Source of the DNA: Lamellibrachia satsuma
Lineage: Eukaryota; Annelida; Polychaeta; Sabellida; Siboglinidae
Length of the DNA stretch: 64,000 nt
NCBI GenBank assembly: GCA_033239005.1
Contig: BSQZ01000016.1
Coordinates: forward strand, 1,112,531 to 1,176,530
Reading direction: 5' to 3'
Position 1 is the first letter of the stretch, and the number at the start of each line of letters is the position of its first letter. Position numbers and translations under genes: made by a program. Under the pieces are notes generated by a model. The model saw only the letters and a list, made by a program, of their open reading frames with translations, did not search any database and was not told the origin of the DNA. Below, one piece after another: positions 23,491 to 34,858 of the stretch.

Positions 23491-23599
23491 AATGGAATAT
23501 TGTTGGACTCTCGATAAGCCAATTACGTCCTTGTCAATTTGTCATCTGGGCCGTTCCCTTAGATGGCAATCTTGTTCAATCTTGTTAAGTCACAGTAGC

Positions 23600-24452
23600 A
23601 ATCAAGATATTGATAATTGTTCAGCGCAGCCACATTTCAACCCGAAATTCATAATAATAATAATCTTTCCGGCTTTGAGTGCCACGAATTCATTGATCAC
23701 GGAGTCAGAGTCAAGTTACCAGCACAAGTTATCTCCAGCGCAGCCGATAACCTAGCACTCCAGGAAGACCTGGACAGACTTCACAAATGGTCCAACTTGT
23801 GGCAAATAAAATTTAACATCAACAAATGCCACACCCTCTGTCGCAATACGATCAATACCGACTACCATCTAGGAAGAAGTTCGCTTTCCGTGATGTCATA
23901 ATACATATATCTAGGCGTAACCATGTCCAACACCATGTCATGGCAAAATCACATAAATCACATAACGGCATCACAGCTCGCGCCAGCAAAATGCTGGGAC
24001 TAATCAGACGCAATCTTAGAGGAACATCCCAGAAGCTACGACAACAAACCTACATTTCACTAGTCCACCCACATTTAGAATATTGTTGTACCGCATGGAA
24101 CCCACACACCAGGAAGGAGGTAACTAAAAATGAAAACATCCAGCGCCGTGCGGCCAGATTTTCTAACAACTACGGTCAACGGGAGAGTGTATCCGCTACA
24201 TGATCAACAGTCTTCACTGGACACTCCCGAGAGAAGACAACTGTCTTGCCTCCACTTGATGTATAGGATCCAGACCTAGCAGATTGCCATCAATGGCAAT
24301 CACTACCTCGCCCCAATGCTCCCGAACAGTCCAATATATTAAACCACCCAAACAAATATCAAATCATCCCAGCTCGCATCCAGGTGTACAACAACTCCTT
24401 CTTCCCACGCACGATCATCTGGTGGAACGCACTCCTCGGGAACTTTCCACAG
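23600..24452 (+). mobile_element. Degenerate LINE reverse-transcriptase fragment (Jockey/CR1-like)
   Basis: Three overlapping frames carry consecutive pieces of a reverse-transcriptase C-terminal half: LQEDLDRLHKWSNLWQIKFN with NKCHTL; then ASKMLGLIRRNLRG...TYISLVHPHLEYCCTAWNPH; then ARIQVYNNSFFPRTIIWWNA at the end. Frameshifts show it is dead. It stops abruptly at about 24450, where a Gypsy fragment on the opposite strand begins. Confidence 0.75.
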
Positions 24453-24454
24453 CC

Positions 24455-26800
24455 TTGTCTATGCCAGGCCATCGTACCTTATCCCTCAATGCTTGTTTCG
24501 TCCCTTCTATGCCAAAATGTCCCTCGTGGGACACGATTGGCACTTTGCCTAGTTCAGGGTCAAGTTCACAGCTTTTATCCTGTCCAGCTCCTGACGCTGT
24601 CGCCCATCATGTGTCGTCCTGTCTGACGCGTGTACAAAATGTTGTCGGATATGTTAGTGGCTCTCTCAGTGTCTGCCAACGCGGATGCGATTTTGTGTTG
24701 GAAGACTTCACTTGCCGAGTTTACGCCAAATAACAGTCTTTTGTAACGGTACAAACCTGAGTGCGTAGCTAATGTCGTTATTTCGCGGGACTCAGGATCC
24801 AGCTGTAGCTGGTGTAGCCCATGTTTAGGTCTAGCTCTGAGAACACCTTTATCCGTTCAGGCCTCGTAATACTTCATCTACCGTGGGAATCGGGTGGCGT
24901 TCTCGAACTATGGCCTCATTTGCTCTGCGCATGTCGATACAAAGTCTTGTGTCACCGTCACGTTTTGGCGTAACTACTGCTGGGTTGACACGTGGTCCTG
25001 CCACTGGTTCGATGATATCCAACTCAACTAACTGTTTTAGTTTTTCCTCTACGCGCTCGCGCAGCTGGAATGGGGTTCTGCGGAGCGGTTGAGGTACTGG
25101 CGGGAAATTAGGATCAACGTGTAGTGTTATTTGAGTATTCTTTATTTTTCCCAGGCCAGTCAAAACCTCTGGGAATTCCTGGTGGAATTGTTCTGCATAG
25201 GTAGACACGGCGGCTACATCTATGGCCACTTTCAACACTCCGAGTTTTCTTGCTGTCTGTTTACCCAACAAGGTACACCTTGGCCTCTCACCACCACATA
25301 TTCTGCCTTTTCCAGCTTTGACTTCACATTCGAATGTCCCTTTTATGTCCAGCGGATTTTCCGAAGCATACGAATATACGCGCTTGTTTTGTGGTACAAC
25401 CCTAGACGTACATTTGATCTTGGCTTTGAGTATTTCTCATGAATGTTCGTCAAAGATGTTGCTATATGTACCTGAGTCGGCTAACACTTGTAACTTGACA
25501 CCACCCTCCTCACGTACGAGTAAATCATCAGTGTTCACACTGTTTATACCGATCCGGAATGCGTATTTATGTGTACCTCTATATGACTAGTCACCTGATG
25601 TGTCTTCTTGACCATCAACACTAATAGAGTTAACGAAGTGCATCCTGCTACTACTAAATTTGTCGCGTACCCGTCGTCCTCTTTTTTCTACAATTCTCGT
25701 AGTTATTCTGTTCATATTTCTGAGCTGCCATGGTAAGTGTTCACCATGGGCTATCAAGGTAAGTGTTCACCCTGGGTTGCCAGGGTAAGTGTTCGTGCCT
25801 TTGTTAAACCTTCCCCTTCCTCCATTAATCTTCGCTTGATGTAGCTGGAGGGGCATTTCCATAGGACGGCATCTCGAATGTTATTATCAGTCTCAGCCCC
25901 GTAACTACAGTTACTTGCTGCCTTCCTAAGTCTGGTGGCAAACGTTTGTGTGGTCTCACCTACTTTCGGGTTGATTTCGTGGAATACCTGGCGGGCGAAT
26001 GCAGCGTTCACTGAGGCAAAACATTGCTATTTAAAGCATTTACTGCTTCCTCGTACAAATAGCGCTCTCCGGTGTTTTCGAGAGTTATGGAAATGTCCTG
26101 CACATCTGAGCCTGTTAATTTAACAAGATTTAACAAGACTGCCACCCAAACAAGTTCCAGATCGCAAGTAGACAAGGAAGCCATTGGCTTATCGAAAACA
26201 ATGTTATCATCTATGTGTAGCCCGCCCTTATCAGATATATGTCAATTCAATGTTTAAGCATATTCACACTACTAGCATTAACACAATCATTTGGCAGTTT
26301 GTTCCATTCATTTATCACTATCTGTGAGAAAGAGTACTTTCTCATGTCCAACCTACACTGCTCCTTAACTAATGCTGCTTTGTGTCCTCTGGTTCTACTG
26401 CCATCTTTTGAAATTTGAAGAACATATTCCTATCAACATCTTCATAACCATTCACTATTTTAAACACTTCTATTTGGTCTCCTCTTAGTCTCCTGGTCTC
26501 TAATGTTGGCAAGCCACATTGTAATAAGCGGCTTTCATAACTAAGGTCTCTCAATTCTGGAATCATTTTAGTTGCTCTACGTTGTATTCTTTCTAGCTTG
26601 TCTATGTCAATACAATACAATAATAGAGCACGGCGGTACTGGCGTATCAGTCTTTGGCGTTGTACAACATCATTTGCAGTCTAACTGTTCAATGATTGGT
26701 CCTTTACCGTCCACGAATAGCTCGAGACTGTTCAACCAGCGAGTCCATCTAGGCCCCAACGTTGCCGGCTCTGCAAAGGGATCGACTTTGGATATCACGT
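24455..26800 (-). mobile_element. Broken Ty3/Gypsy retrotransposon (gag, protease, RT, part of integrase)
   Basis: In - strand order: gag pieces (about 26800-26630 and 26200-25754, with INPKVGETTQTFATRLRKA); an aspartic protease region with a DSG motif near 25500; the start of reverse transcriptase with the FPPVPQPLRRTPFQLRE and RDGDTRLCIDMRRANE motifs (25271-24860); palm pieces SELDLNMGY and RYKRLLFGVNSASEVFQ; then a jump to an integrase zinc-finger stretch EGHFGIEGTKQALRDKVRWP near 24500. RNase H and most of integrase are missing, the DD box is changed to DN, and frameshifts and stops are frequent. No LTRs recognised. A LINE fragment splits gag. Confidence 0.8.
26216..26630 (-). mobile_element. 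LINE 3' fragment nested inside the Gypsy gag
   Basis: The - strand encodes IDKLERIQRRATKMIPELRD, CGLPTLETRRLRGDQIEVFK and, after a frame change, RKYSFSQIVINEWNKLPND, the conserved C-terminal end of CR1/Jockey-type reverse transcriptases. Gypsy gag sequence resumes on both sides, so it inserted after the Gypsy element. It is the same family as 23100-23490. Confidence 0.8.
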
Positions 26801-27234
26801 TTTACCCTCCATCTCGACGATTGTTGTTTGATTATACTAGGTTCAAGTGTACCCGCCTTTATTGCTGTTTTCCCCTGTTCATCCTCGTCGCCAGTGTCGG
26901 ATGGCCGATTAATAACGGATTGAACACACAGATTTAACTTGTCAACTTAGCTTTATCACAACTACCAACATGGCTTCCTTTTTCCAATCCTCGTCAAATG
27001 ATCACTAGGATGTATTAACGTCACATGCATATACGACCATTAGCGTTAACAGAAGCACCAGCTTCACGGGGTTTGTTACATAACCCGGCTAACAATTTTA
27101 CATTGTATGTACGTAGTGATAACGTAACGGTTTGGTTACGATTACATATTTATGTTTACGTAGTTATTGTGTAAATATGTGAATTATCAAAAACGTTGCT
27201 ACTACGTAGTGATATTACCATGTACTACCTGTCT

Positions 27235-27400
27235 GGCACCTTCCTGATACCTTTCTACAAAGTTTTTAGTAACTTTCTGGTAACATTCCACGACGTTTCT
27301 ACTACCTTCCCGTTATGTTTCTGCTACCTTTCTGGCACCTTCCCGGAACGTTTCTAACACCTTTCTTGTATCTTTCGTGCTACATTCAACGACCTCCTGC
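27235..27400. repeat. Degenerate pyrimidine-rich repeat
   Basis: About ten imperfect repeats of CTACCTTYCYGNYACNTTTC type, such as CTGGCACCTTCC, CTGATACCTTTC and CTGCTACCTTTC, with a period of 10-15 bases. No coding potential seen. Confidence 0.55.
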
Positions 27401-27719
27401 AATAGCTGGTTAACATGAATAAATCCTTCAGAGACGTCGCATGTCATTGGTGATATTTGTAATGTTCACGGATAATTGAAACAGTGCATTGTCTATGCAA
27501 TGAACGATGACAGGCATTGTCCATGGACACCGACGAAGTTGCTGCATCTGCATAAGGGAATCTCTACCAACACCACGCCTTGGCATTTGTCAACGTCGTG
27601 AATAACGATGTAATTCCCACTTAGAAACGCAGGTTATCAATCATCCGTTTAGCAGCACTGTTCTCATAATTTCTACTGTCAATGTGTCGCTTCAACATGG
27701 GCTGACACGGACACATATG

Positions 27720-27835
27720 ACTGATACACACACGCCGCACACGCACACAAATACACGCGGATAAACTTACAAAAGCATACACACATAAAATTGTACACAG
27801 AAAAAAACACACACGCGCGCCCGCCCGCCGCCTGC
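27720..27835. repeat. CA/CG-rich simple-sequence tract
   Basis: ACACACGCCGCACACGCACA-type sequence ending in CGCGCGCCCGCCCGCCGCC. Open frames on the - strand here are products of the repeat. Confidence 0.7.
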
Positions 27836-28156
27836 CTGTTGTACAACATTATTATAAGAACCTTCATGTTAATACACGACCATTTCACGCGCCTTCGTGA
27901 TATTACGGATTTAAATGTTTACTTCTAAACGTTTACCTACTTGATATTTGAATTTCTATACAGGTAATCACAGCTAAGCTGGGATTTGGGCGGTGCGTGA
28001 CGTTAACAGCCAGTCAAAAATAAAATATGCTTAGAAAAATGATTGAATACAAAGGCAATGAAAAACGAAAGTTAATATATACCAAGGGTGCACTATATAC
28101 GGGAATTTAGCAACTTTAGAAGATGTGGACGCCGAGCAAGGGTTGCAAATGTGTGG

Positions 28157-28505
28157 CTAGCTTTATTTGTTGTTTTGAAGCAGTGAGCATTACATCATAG
28201 TACTTGTGTCTAAAGCCCTGGGATGTATTCATACTCTATAAATAAGATTCTTTGGTACTAGCCGGCCCGGGTTCATCCCCGCATTTCAGAACGTGTTATC
28301 TGCAACGTATCCATGAATAGGCCCGCAAGCATGGAAATGGCGCTAAAGCCAGAACGCCATGCTGCAGCTATTTTTAAAAAGCATAAACTTTCCATGTAAT
28401 GGGAGATGCATGTTTTTGACAAACTCATGCAAACAAGGACTTTGGTGGGCCAAATAAATGTTCATTCATGTTAATTTCCCCAGTATTGGTGGTGAAACCA
28501 GTGTC
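28157..28505. repeat. About 350 bp direct repeat, left copy
   Basis: It matches 31612-31985 at high but imperfect identity from TAGCTTTATTTGTTGTTTTG to GTATTGGTGGTGAA. The two copies face the same way and bracket the LINE remnant and minisatellites between them, so they could be old LTRs, a dispersed element, or a segmental duplication. Confidence 0.7.
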
Positions 28506-28790
28506 GTGGCCGTGACTCCCATGCGTCGTGACAGCGCCGTCGGCGACAGCGATAATCGTAACCACGGGCACGGGAACGAGGCACGAGCGCACGCATTGAC
28601 CCCTTTGTTTACATTGTATACAGTAACTATGTGGTGGTGACAGGGATGGTCGTGAGAACACGAGACACGAGTGCACGCAGTGCTTACGTTGTATGAAAGG
28701 TGATGAAGGCTGTGTCGTGATCCGTGACAGCGATGGTCGCGAGACACGGGTGCGCGCATTGTTTACATTGCACGCAATACCTACAGTGGC
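28505..28790. repeat. Diverged tandem repeat of about 95 bp
   Basis: Three loose copies of GTGACAGCGATGGTCG / GAGACACGAGCGCACGCATT / GTTTACATTG... A further copy lies at about 30440-30515. Confidence 0.55.
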
Positions 28791-29104
28791 TACATATATA
28801 TTATGGTCGTGACTTTTTCAGTTTGAAACTGGGATTGGAGACGGCGTGTCCACAGAATAGCATGTTCCATGAATACACGTTTCACAATCTCCCCATTTCA
28901 GTTGCAGTCGATAGATCATAGGTACCACTGGATCCGACTAAACATTTCGGTGATGTATCGCAACAGGATAGATGTTTCAACAAACGATGTTATCGCATAT
29001 TCAGAGGCGCTAAGGAACATTTCGAGTGCAATCGTTTTGTTGCGCATACTGGGAGCATTGGCATAGTAAACTTTGCATTCATTTAGAACAGTGTCCAAAT
29101 GGTC

Positions 29105-29490
29105 GGATGTGTGATTCGCTCTGTTCGTGAATCGCTTCGCGTACGAGGGCAGCTGACGGTTGTCGCTCTGTTTGTGAATCGCTTCGCGTACGGGGGCGGC
29201 TGACGGTTGTCGCTCTGTTCGTGAATCGCTTCGCGTACGAGGGCAGCTGACGGTTGTCGCTCTGTTCGTGAATCGCTTCGCGTACGAGGGCAGCTGACGG
29301 TTGTCGCTCTCTTTGTGAATCGCTTCGCGTACGAGGGCGGCTGACGGTTGTCGCTCTGTTCGTGAATCGCTTCGCGTACGAGGGCAGCTGACGGTTGTCG
29401 CTCTGTTCGTGAATCGCTTCGCGTACGGGGGCGGCTGACGGTTGTCGCTCTGTTCGTGAATCGCTTCGCGTACGAGGGCGGCTGACGGTT
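29105..29490. repeat. 47 bp minisatellite, eight units
   Basis: The unit containing GTGAATCGCTTCGCGTACG, GGGCRGCTGACGGTTGTCGC and TCTGTTC repeats eight times with exact 47-base spacing (29134, 29181, 29228 and so on to 29463). As 47 is not a multiple of three, the - strand is open in all three frames through the array. Confidence 0.92.
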
Positions 29491-29630
29491 GTCGCTGCTG
29501 TGCGTCGACCACTGACAGCAGCTTTCCAGGATGAGTAGGTCGACTGGCTGTAGCGGGCGGTGTGTGTCGAACACTGACAGCAGCTTTCCAGGATGAGTAG
29601 GTCGACTGGCTGTAGCGGACGGTGGTCTTC
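29490..29630. repeat. 71 bp tandem repeat, two units
   Basis: The stretch with ACTGACAGCAGCTTTCCAGG, ATGAGTAGGTCGACTGGCTG and TAGCGGRCGGTG occurs twice, inside the LINE ORF1 remnant. Confidence 0.85.
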
Positions 29631-31209
29631 CAATATACATGTTCTACGTTACGTTCAGCGTCACGTAGGACGTGTCGTAGCTCAACGTTCTCGCCTCGGG
29701 AGCTGTACACACATTTTGCGATGTTGTCTTGGTCAAACGTTTCGTGGGTTGCTCCGGATGTCGAGGTGTTCACGGGTCTTGGTAATGATGGCCCGATGTA
29801 CACTCTGTTGAAATCGGAATCATCTGGGAGATGATTTCTGGCCATGAGAACTTCGTCGCTGGTGCCTTCATTCAGGAAGTTGATTTTCATAAGTGGAGGT
29901 CATTCGTCTGCTTGCTGTTTCGGGAATCGAAATACACGCTGTATGTGTGAAGGGTCGGCGCCGGGTGTTGTGATTAGGTGGCGTGTAAATGTGATATCGT
30001 CTCGACGTCGTTCTTGTTTCACGTGTGTTTCGGTGTGAGGGCACCAGTGACAACTATTGATCTCTTCATGTCGTCGGATTCAAAATGGCTGACTGTCTTT
30101 TTTCTATGTGTTGCCATATTGCGTTAGCAACATCCCCACTTAAAGTGGGAGCGTCGCTATAGCAGGCTTCGTGGGACGGGTTTCTTCAAAGGATTTCACA
30201 ACGGCTTTTGCTGTTATCTCTGTAAATGTTGAAGTAGTGAGGTCACTTGTATCGGAGTCTGGGATTGAGCCAACCATGGTAGTCGTTAGTATGTCAAGTT
30301 TATGTTCAATGGAGCGTATGGTAGTTGTGAGGTTGTTGTCTTGTGTGGCGTTGTCGAGTTGCTTGTCAACACAGGAATCGACACCGAAACGGTTGTGAAT
30401 TAAACAACTGTCTCAGGCAATGTGACCCGTACCCGCAGCCGTGAGTTGCGACAGCGTCAGCGATAATGACCACGAGGCACGAGCCCACGCATTGTTTACA
30501 TTGTATACAATAACTGTATATGTTATAATGGCTACATAGTCATAGTAACATAGCCTGTAAGGCTATATATAGGTATCATGAATCATTCATGGTCTTAACA
30601 GTTTGCGTGTGGGCCGCTGTGCTATAATTACGTTGCAGACTACTATGGTACCTAGTTTCAAAGGTGGTAACAACGACAATTGACGACGGTGTGCTACTGT
30701 CAGTACTGAGCATCGACTAGAGTCTAGGGCTAGGCCACACATCTGTCCACATCCCAGCCACAGTGTTTTTGGAATGAAGGTGAGAAAATGCAATTAATTA
30801 GTACAATAATTGGCATTGCAATTAATGAGTCAGTACTACTGTCTGCTTCTAGTGTATTTCTTTCATTTGTATATTTGTTTATCCATCATGCTTAGTAAAA
30901 AAGAAATTTGTTTCTCTGCCCCGCCCACTTCTTTTTTGGTCGCCGTCCTCCTTATTATTATTCACTATTGAAAATAAAGATTATTTTAAAACGATTCTTG
31001 GTTCTGTGAAGAAATCTCTCTAAAATTTGCCTGGCGAAGTACTGTTAGACTCTTTCAATTTGCTTGTTATGCATCATACAAGGTGAAGGGCTTGCAGCAA
31101 TATATGTAATAGAAAAGTAATGTACTATTATCTATTACTTTAGGATCTATTATTATTACTTTTTAAAAAAGTTCATCGTACTATTGCAGAAAAAACATCC
31201 TACAATTAC

Positions 31210-31605
31210 ATATTACTATTATCCCATGCGTTTGCTTTGGAAATCTTTAAAATTTATATCATATAATATATTACACCAAAAGCTATAATACTATATAATA
31301 AAATACATATAAATAAATATATAATTTAAAAATAACAAATAATTAATAAATCATTTAAGAAAATAATTTAAATAAATTAAATTACAATTATCATATCTTT
31401 CTAAATTTAAGATTTTCATGCATTTCCTCTCATCAGGAGAAATTATTCCCAGATTTTGTTATAAAATCAAATACAGAGCAATGACAGCAATAAGCGATAA
31501 GTGATCAGTGATAGCTAGAACTGAGTAGATTTTGCGTGTCACATCAGTCACCGAAATCACCAAGCCTAAATAACATGGCAGTTAGGCCGAAAAAAACCCG
31601 TCCGC
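31210..31605. repeat. AT-rich block duplicated at 32487-32865
   Basis: AAAATTTATATCATA...ATATATTACACC and the later AAATTATTCCCAGATTTTGT / GCGATAAGTGATCAGTGATA / AACATGGCAGTT blocks recur in the same order at 32487-32865. Confidence 0.7.
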
Positions 31606-31611
31606 CCGCCG

Positions 31612-31985
31612 GTTAGCTTTATTTGTTGTTTTGAGGCAGTGAGCATTACATCATAGTACTTGTATCCAAAGCTCTGGGATGTATTTATAATCTGTAAATA
31701 AGATACCTTGGTACTATCCGGCCCGAGTTCATCCCCGCATTTCAGAACGTTTTCTCTGCAACGTATCCATGAATAAGCCCGCAGCCTAGCATAGAAATGG
31801 CGCTAAAGCTAGAACGCCATGTGCTGCAGCTATTTTTAAAAAGCATAAACTTGAGTGTAAAACGGTCTTGTCATGTAATGGGACGTGTTTTTTGACAGAC
31901 TGATGCAAACACGGACGTGGGTCGGCCAAATACGGGTTCATTCGTGTGAAATTCCCCAGTATTGGTGGTGAAGCCTGTGGCAGTG
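31612..31985. repeat. About 350 bp direct repeat, right copy
   Basis: Partner of 28157-28505. Both copies retain a - strand frame reading GFTTNTGE...NE..FG.P.S.FA at their right ends, so the repeat may derive from coding sequence of unknown identity. Confidence 0.65.
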
Positions 31986-32486
31986 CCAGTGGCGTGATCC
32001 GTGCCTCTGAAAGAGGATGAAATGCCCACATTATTCCCAGTAGTGAAAGCTGTGTTAATGCCACCAATCCGTTGAACGTTGACAACCACGGCCCATCTAG
32101 GATTGAAGCGAGATGTCAGCGTGGATACAGGTGATGTCGGCTCACGGTGAATTCGGTCCGATGAATTCGGACAGCAATTTTTGGAGAGTTAGGCCCGCAA
32201 CTCTGGTAACTTTGGCCTAAGAGCATAACGGGCATAGTGATCTCGGTCTGAACGATTGTGCAGTGAGCACATGTAGTTTAGTGTGTGTCTTACTGTTAAT
32301 AGAGCATACTATTTATTCTCTTATTTGTTAATTGATTTTGCTGCACATTAACCAGAAATTGTTATTTTGTAACTGCTTTTATAGCTTTTGTTTCCTTTTG
32401 CATAAAATACGGTGCTATATTTTTTCCATTTTAACACGCAATCAACGAGACGATCATTAGAACTTATACAATTTGTTGTATCCTTA

Positions 32487-32865
32487 AAATTTATATCATA
32501 ATATATTACACCAAAAAACTATAATATAAAATAAAATAAATATAAATAAATATATAATTTAATAATAATAAATAATTCAAGAAAACAAATATAAATAAAT
32601 ATATAATTTAATAGTAATAAATAAAAAATAATTAAAGAAACAAATTTAAATCAATTAAATTGCAGTTATAATATATTTCTAAATTTAAGATTTTCATGCA
32701 TTTCCCCTCAGGAGAAATTATTCCCAGATTTTGTTATAAAATCAAATGCAGAGCAATGACGGCGATAAGCGATAAGTGATCAGTGATAGCTAGAGCTGAG
32801 TAGATTTTGCGTGTCACGTCAGTCACTGAAATCACCAAGCCTAAACAACATGGCAGTTGGGCCAA
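32487..32865. repeat. AT-rich block, second copy
   Basis: Partner of 31210-31605. Together with the 28157/31612 pair it shows stepwise local duplication. Confidence 0.7.
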
Positions 32866-32938
32866 ATTCTCCAATGGCCGAAATCACCACCGCCTGTCAG
32901 TGCTACTCCTGCCAAACTTCTCATATATTTACCACACA

Positions 32939-33123
32939 TATACACATGTCACTTGGTCAAAAATTACTCTTACTTCCATGTAATGATAAAAATTACAAAA
33001 ACAAAAGCTAGCTATATATTCTATGCCTAGCTCTGCAAAGCTAGGTATAGCACATGTCAAGTTTTTGTTTATTTTGATCTATATGGAAGTAAGAGTCATG
33101 TTTGACCACGTCACATGTGTATC
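32939..33123. mobile_element. Palindromic element (about 68 bp arms), MITE-like
   Basis: The left arm (32939-33007, ATACACATGTCACTTGGTCA...CTCTTACTTCCAT...) and the right arm (33057-33123) are inverted repeats with a few mismatches, and the centre holds a further small palindrome CTAGCTCTGCAAAGCTAG. It would fold into one long hairpin. No clear target duplication. Confidence 0.6.
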
Positions 33124-33549
33124 ACAGTATCTCATGAATAACGTGATCGCTCATCTCATTAACTTTGAATTTTATGCGCACTTTGCGAGTTAGATGCAGT
33201 AAACATCTAATTTTACCTATAAATTAATTTTCCTAATTTTTTTGTTTTGGCAAGTCGCACGTACAATATTAAACTTTGTGTACACACAGAAAAAGCATTT
33301 CAGATAGTTCCTTGTTGTTGTTCCCTTTAACCTCCTTGTGTCTAGAGTTGTTAAACCACATTCTTTTGGGCGTTCTTCATACATGTACGTCTTGTGATGT
33401 GTTATTTATGATGCATCTGTCTTGTAGCTTTGGTAACTTTCCCACCTTAACTTAAGGGATCCTTGTTTGTCTCCAACTTTCTCAGGAGAGAGGCCGCCAC
33501 CCCGTGGTTCAGTCTGTCAATGGCCGCACATGCATGATCCATGACATAG

Positions 33550-33672
33550 TGACTGGCGGACAGATCGGCAACCATGACACAGCGGCGCTAGTTCAACAAA
33601 ATAAGACATCTAAGAGACAGTCATCCGTAATGCATTTTTAAAGCAAACTTATAAGAAAAGGTAACATTTGTT
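33550..33672. repeat. About 120 bp repeat, copy at 33.6 kb
   Basis: GGCGGACAGATCGGCAACCA, TGACACAGCGGCGCTAGTTC and AAGAAAAGGTAACATTTGTT recur almost unchanged at 35328-35450. Confidence 0.8.
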
Positions 33673-33789
33673 GCGACAAACGCACTCAAACGCTGTTGAA
33701 GCCCTAGTTTCTGTCTTTTTTTAAATATTATTTTGTCAAGGCTACCCAGGTTGTACCTAATGTCATTTCAGTGAGCTTTCACAGTGTAA

Positions 33790-33876
33790 TTGTATCTGGT
33801 AGTGAAGGAAGTGAAGGTAGTGAAGTCTAATCTGGTAGTGAAGGAAGTGAAGGTAGTGAAGGTAGTGAAGTCTAAT
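33790..33876. repeat. GGTAGTGAAGGAAGTGAA minisatellite
   Basis: Imperfect 9-10 base units (GGTAGTGAA / GGAAGTGAA) in two blocks separated by GTCTAATCT. Confidence 0.8.
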
Positions 33877-34107
33877 TGCCTGTAGGAGCATTGATTTTTC
33901 AACAAGTTTTTAATTTTGCTACCATATTGTTTTTGACTAAGATTACAGCATGAGATAGACATTTTATCATCAATAGATTATTTGCCAAATGTATGTAATA
34001 ATTGAGAATGTGTTACAATTATCCAAAGTCTGTTTTGAATATGACATATTGAACTTAGAAGTATGATTTTATTTTCAGGAGTTGTTGATAAATAGAAGAG
34101 AGACATA

Positions 34108-34545
34108 CTTCTACGCAGAGTTGACCGTGAGCGATACTTCTAAGCAGAATCGAGTGTGAGTGATACTTCTGCGGAGAGTTGAGTGTGAACGACACTTCTA
34201 CGCAGAGTTGAGTGAGCGACATTTCTATGCAGAGTCGAGTGTGAGTGACATTTGTATGCAGAGTTGAGTGTGAGCGATACTTCTACGCAGGACCGAGTGT
34301 GAGCGATTCTTCTACGCAGAGTCAAGTGTGAGCGATACTTCTACGCAGAGTCAAGTGTGAGCGATACTTCTACACAGAGTCAAGTGTGAGCGATACTTCT
34401 ACGCAGAGTCGAGTGTGAACGATACTTCTACGCAGAGTCAAGTGTGAGCGATACTTCTACGCAGAGTCGAGTGTGAATAATACTTCTACACAGAGTCGAA
34501 TGTGAGCGATACTTCTACACAAAGTCGAGTGTGAGCGACTCAGAC
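34108..34545. repeat. 29 bp minisatellite, about 15 units
   Basis: The unit GAGTGTGAGCGATACTTCTA + CGCAGAGTC repeats about fifteen times with point changes. Open frames on the - strand here are by-products of the 29-base period. Confidence 0.9.
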
Positions 34546-34858
34546 AAGGTTCTATCAACATACAACAATAGCAGTACCAAGTTACAGGTAGGAGAAATTC
34601 TTACCTGTCTTACAAGAAAACACTAGTTATCTCATTTATAATTTTGATATGATTGTTCAGTGGCAGTTTTTCATTGCCTCTATCGTATTTGATGTTGCAG
34701 CTTTTTCTTGCATTTTACAGTAAAATCTTTGTTTCCATCTGCATCACTAGACATTTGTCAACCGAATGAATGTGAGATTTTTATCTGTATTTGTATGAAT
34801 GAATATACAGGTGTTTTTTTCAGTTGTCACTGCTGAAAAACTACAAGATAGATATTTA

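Larger units (their letters stand above)
28916..30410 (-). mobile_element. LINE remnant: ORF1 protein and start of the endonuclease, expanded by minisatellites
   Basis: The - strand encodes an ORF1-like coiled-coil segment (about 30400-30130, DNNLTTTIRSIEHKLDILTT) and then a nucleic-acid-binding part (RHLITTPGADPSHIQRVFRF up to an in-frame stop near 29897, resuming with MKINFLNEGTSDEVLMARNH and YIGPSLPRP). After the repeats comes the start of an APE-type endonuclease (ECKVYYANAPSMRNKTIALE, ITSFVET). The open frame 29890-28916 is 324 codons, but about 180 of these are repeat peptide. The rest of the endonuclease and the reverse transcriptase are missing. Dead copy, clade not resolved. Confidence 0.7.

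Noticed and set aside
24284..24733. A 149-codon + strand frame
   Set aside because: Its first part is LINE sequence in the wrong frame and its second part is antisense to the Gypsy element.
29079..29640. Two additional 184-185 codon frames on the - strand
   Set aside because: They are other frames of the 47 bp array, open because of its period; only the 28916-29890 frame joins LINE-like sequence on both sides.
28157..31985. Complete LTR retrotransposon with LTRs at 28157 and 31612
   Set aside because: The interior is a LINE ORF1 and endonuclease start, not gag-pol, and no primer site or polypurine tract is visible.
33790..34545. CRISPR-like array
   Set aside because: The repeats are contiguous without unique spacers, and the genome is eukaryotic.
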